A model generated the notes under the pieces. It searched no databases and was not told the DNA's origin. It was given only the letters and a program-made list of their open reading frames with translations. Positions 51,823-53,631 of a stretch of 53,631 bases of DNA are shown here, one piece after another (the stretch's first letter is position 1; every line of letters begins with the position of its first letter). The DNA lies in contig CALAMO010000042.1 in assembly GCA_937925855.1 (NCBI GenBank), positions 1-53,631 of the forward strand, given 5' to 3'. The position numbers were made by a program, and so were the translations under genes. The stretch comes from an uncultured Thiotrichaceae bacterium (GTDB taxonomy: Bacteria > Pseudomonadota > Gammaproteobacteria > Thiotrichales > Thiotrichaceae).

Positions 51823-52779
51823 ATGACAGACAATGGGCGTCCCTCCGCTGCGCTAAATGCCCTACAGGCCCGGGCGCAGCTTAACCGCCAAATCAGGGAC
51901 TTTATGCAGCAGCGCGGGATACTCGAAGTCGAAACCCCCGCGCTGTCCCAAAGCGGCAACACCGATCCTTATATCGACAGCTTCAGCGTCCACACGCGCA
52001 GCGGTACTCGCTACCTGCACACCTCACCCGAATACCCAATGAAACGCTTACTGGCAGCAGGCAGCGGCGATATTTACCAGCTTTGTAAAGTCTGGCGCGA
52101 AGAAGAGAATGGCGCACAGCATAATTCTGAGTTCAGCATGCTGGAATACTACCGTGTTGGCTTCAGCGAGCGCCGCCTGATGCAGGAAGTGGCTGAACTG
52201 CTCACCCTGCTGCTACCGAACATTACCATTCCTCCATCTTATCGCAGTTATCAGGCCTGCTTTCTTGAAACGTTAGCACTTGACCCCCACAATGTTTCAA
52301 TAGCGGCACTACAACGCTGTGCCGCTGCGCACCAGATTGAGGTGAGCGGTGAGCTGGATAGGCAAGGCTGGTTGGACTTATTGTTTACGCATGTCATTGA
52401 AGCCACGTTTGACCCGCACCGCTTAAGTTTTATCTACCATTATCCGGCTGAACAGGCCGCTTTAGCCCAAGTCATTAGCCAGGAGGGCGTTGCGGTGGCA
52501 CAGCGTTTTGAGGTTTATTGTGGTGCACTGGAATTAGGCAATGGCTATCAGGAACTGACGGATGCGGCGCGCAGTGCCGAACGTCTACAACAAGATGCAG
52601 CGCAGCGGCTGAACCAGGGTCTAGCGCCCATCCCCGCCGACCTGCGTTTTCTGGCCGCCATGCAAGCGGGTTTACCACGCTCAGCGGGCATTGCGCTTGG
52701 GCTGGATCGCCTCTTGCTCTGCCAAAGCGGTCAGTCCACGTTGAAACGGGTTATCAGTTTTGCGTGGGAACTGGCATAA
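51823..52779 (+). CDS. epmA: EF-P lysine ligase EpmA (GenX/PoxA)
   Basis: 318 residues, a truncated class II lysyl-tRNA synthetase core without the anticodon domain. The motifs are FMQQRGILEVETPALSQSGN (motif 1), KVWREEENGAQHNSEFSMLE (motif 2) and the motif 3 helix GLPRSAGIALGLDRLLLC. EpmA transfers beta-lysine to EF-P. The adjacency to efp is common in gammaproteobacteria. The reported overlapping frames inside it are shadows. Confidence 0.95.
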   Translation: MTDNGRPSAALNALQARAQLNRQIRDFMQQRGILEVETPALSQSGNTDPYIDSFSVHTRSGTRYLHTSPEYPMKRLLAAGSGDIYQLCKVWREEENGAQHNSEFSMLEYYRVGFSERRLMQEVAELLTLLLPNITIPPSYRSYQACFLETLALDPHNVSIAALQRCAAAHQIEVSGELDRQGWLDLLFTHVIEATFDPHRLSFIYHYPAEQAALAQVISQEGVAVAQRFEVYCGALELGNGYQELTDAARSAERLQQDAAQRLNQGLAPIPADLRFLAAMQAGLPRSAGIALGLDRLLLCQSGQSTLKRVISFAWELA

Positions 52780-52899
52780 TAGCTGCGCCTGTTTGTGGGG
52801 TATATCCACCCCATGTACATTCCTGTGAAAGTCGCAGGCTTTTGTTATTCAGGGTAAATTTTTCTCATGGCTGTTAATATTTAATTGAAGGAGTGACTC

Positions 52900-53226
52900 A
52901 TGGATTTTTTTATTTCTAATGCGCATGCACAAAGCGCAGGTGCGGCGGGTGGTGGCCTCGAAATGCTGCTCATGATGGGCGTGTTTTTTGCCATCATGTA
53001 CTTTATGATCATTCGCCCGCAGCAAAAGCGCGCTAAAGAACATAAAAATATGCTGGCAGCGCTGGGTAAGGGCGATGAAATCGTGACGGGAGGTGGTTTA
53101 TTAGGCAAAATCACCACTATTGGGGATAACTTCGTTGAAATCGAAGTGGCGAATAACACACAGGTAAAAGTACAGCGGCAGGCCATCGCCTCCGTCATGC
53201 CAAAGGGCACGATGAAAGGCGCTTAA
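52900..53226 (+). CDS. yajC: Sec translocon accessory protein YajC
   Basis: 108 residues with one membrane helix (LEMLLMMGVFFAIMYFMIIRP) followed by QQKRAKEHKNMLAALGKGDEIVTGGGLLGK, the YajC signature. It associates with SecDF near SecYEG. AAGGAG precedes the ATG. The upstream gap has a small hairpin, TGGGGT-ATATCC-ACCCCA (52796-52813), after epmA. secD follows as in most proteobacteria. Confidence 0.95.
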   Translation: MDFFISNAHAQSAGAAGGGLEMLLMMGVFFAIMYFMIIRPQQKRAKEHKNMLAALGKGDEIVTGGGLLGKITTIGDNFVEIEVANNTQVKVQRQAIASVMPKGTMKGA

Positions 53227-53256
53227 CCGCAACACCGCTCGCTACCTGAATAATCC

Positions 53257-53295
53257 CCCTGTCCTTCTGCAAGCTGCGGGCAGGGATTTTTTCTT
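53257..53295 (+). terminator. Hairpin with T-run between yajC and secD
   Basis: CCCTGTCC (53257-53264) pairs with GGGCAGGG (53278-53285), seven of eight bases, followed by ATTTTTTC. It looks like an intrinsic terminator inside the yajC-secD operon, so it may act as a partial terminator or attenuator of secD. Confidence 0.5.
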
Positions 53296-53311
53296 AACAC
53301 GGAATATAATA

Positions 53312-53631
53312 ATGAATCGTTTCCCGCTCTGGAAATACCTGCTGGTAGTCTTTGTACTACTCATTGGTATAGTCTACGCGCTACCCAATCTTTATCCTTC
53401 TGATCCGTCGGTACAAATTACTGCTGTCCGCGGCGCACCGGTCGTTAATCAGACATTGGTGGATTCGCTGCAAAAAACGCTGGCTGATAAAGGTATCACC
53501 CCTAAAGGCAGCGAGCTGAACCAGGAAAAAGCGCTATTACGCTTTGAGAACACAGAGGTTCAGCTGGAGGCACAGGAAATCCTGAAAGAAAATCTGGGGC
53601 GGCAATACATCACTGCACTCAACCTGGCTCC
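53312..53631 (+). CDS. secD: Protein translocase subunit SecD, N-terminal part (cut by window edge)
   Basis: The first 106 codons are present. MNRFPLWKYLLVVFVLLIGI is the first membrane helix, and YALPNLYPSDPSVQITAVRG after it is typical of SecD, which starts the large periplasmic domain. ATG at 53312; the ribosome-binding site is weak (ACGGAATATAATA). It works with SecF and YajC to drive late steps of protein export. Confidence 0.93.
   Translation, partial: MNRFPLWKYLLVVFVLLIGIVYALPNLYPSDPSVQITAVRGAPVVNQTLVDSLQKTLADKGITPKGSELNQEKALLRFENTEVQLEAQEILKENLGRQYITALNLA

Overview
The window looks like a chromosomal segment of a gammaproteobacterium. The ends carry conserved housekeeping genes: a str operon (rpsL-rpsG-fusA-tuf), a YbiT-type ABC-F protein, an efp-epmA pair (lysylated EF-P is typical of gammaproteobacteria) and the start of yajC-secD. 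The gene mix (Tm-1-like/UPF0261 protein, AorABC-type aldehyde oxidoreductase, DUF4143 remnants, many toxin-antitoxin genes, GC-rich palindromic intergenic repeats) would suit a marine or sulfur-associated lineage such as Thiotrichales. That placement is inference and was not tested.

Layout. 1-6.3 kb: str operon on the minus strand behind a good sigma70 promoter, then ybiT-like and an epoxide hydrolase. 6.3-9.6 kb: two overlapping hairpins, a Cys/Met-metabolism PLP enzyme, an M24 peptidase of the ectoine hydrolase/creatinase type and an exported luciferase-domain protein. 9.6-19.2 kb is an accessory region rich in debris. It holds a 38-bp direct repeat, NIPSNAP and ABM monooxygenase genes, an amine oxidase tail, two broken copies of a DUF4143 ATPase gene around a UPF0175/DUF3368 toxin-antitoxin pair, an AT-rich retron-like island, a MazEF-like operon with a TumA-like gene attached, a LysR gene, two exported SnoaL-like proteins and a relic of the ABM gene.

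19.2-32.6 kb is mainly a minus-strand catabolic cluster. It has a tripartite tricarboxylate transporter (TctCBA), a class III aminotransferase/phospho-lyase-like enzyme, an APH-fold kinase, a trimethylamine-dehydrogenase-like demethylase, PpnP and a Tm-1-like protein. Three MITE-like repeats interrupt it; a HAD hydrolase and a second class III aminotransferase lie beside it. 32.6-41.7 kb: DUF599 protein, IorAB-type molybdenum hydroxylase, a CcdA/thioredoxin pair, GNAT, methyltransferase, fumarylacetoacetate-hydrolase-family enzyme, class I aminotransferase and a zinc-ribbon membrane protein. 41.8-46.5 kb: a TumE/TumA toxin-antitoxin pair, a TauD-like dioxygenase, a LytTR fragment, kynureninase and an FAD-linked oxidase. 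46.7-50.9 kb: an operon for a tungsten/molybdenum aldehyde:ferredoxin oxidoreductase (FeS subunit, catalytic subunit, FAD subunit, MoaD-like carrier and a small uncharacterised protein ending in Gly-Gly-Gly).

Most interesting is the retron-like island (about 13.59-15.66 kb): a structured non-coding leader with a 9-bp a1/a2-type closing stem and an 11-bp hairpin, a 77-residue protein of unknown function, an XRE-type HTH protein and a reverse transcriptase with variant retron motifs. Near-identical repeats flank it on both sides. This is a plausible anti-phage retron of the RT+HTH kind with an extra component.
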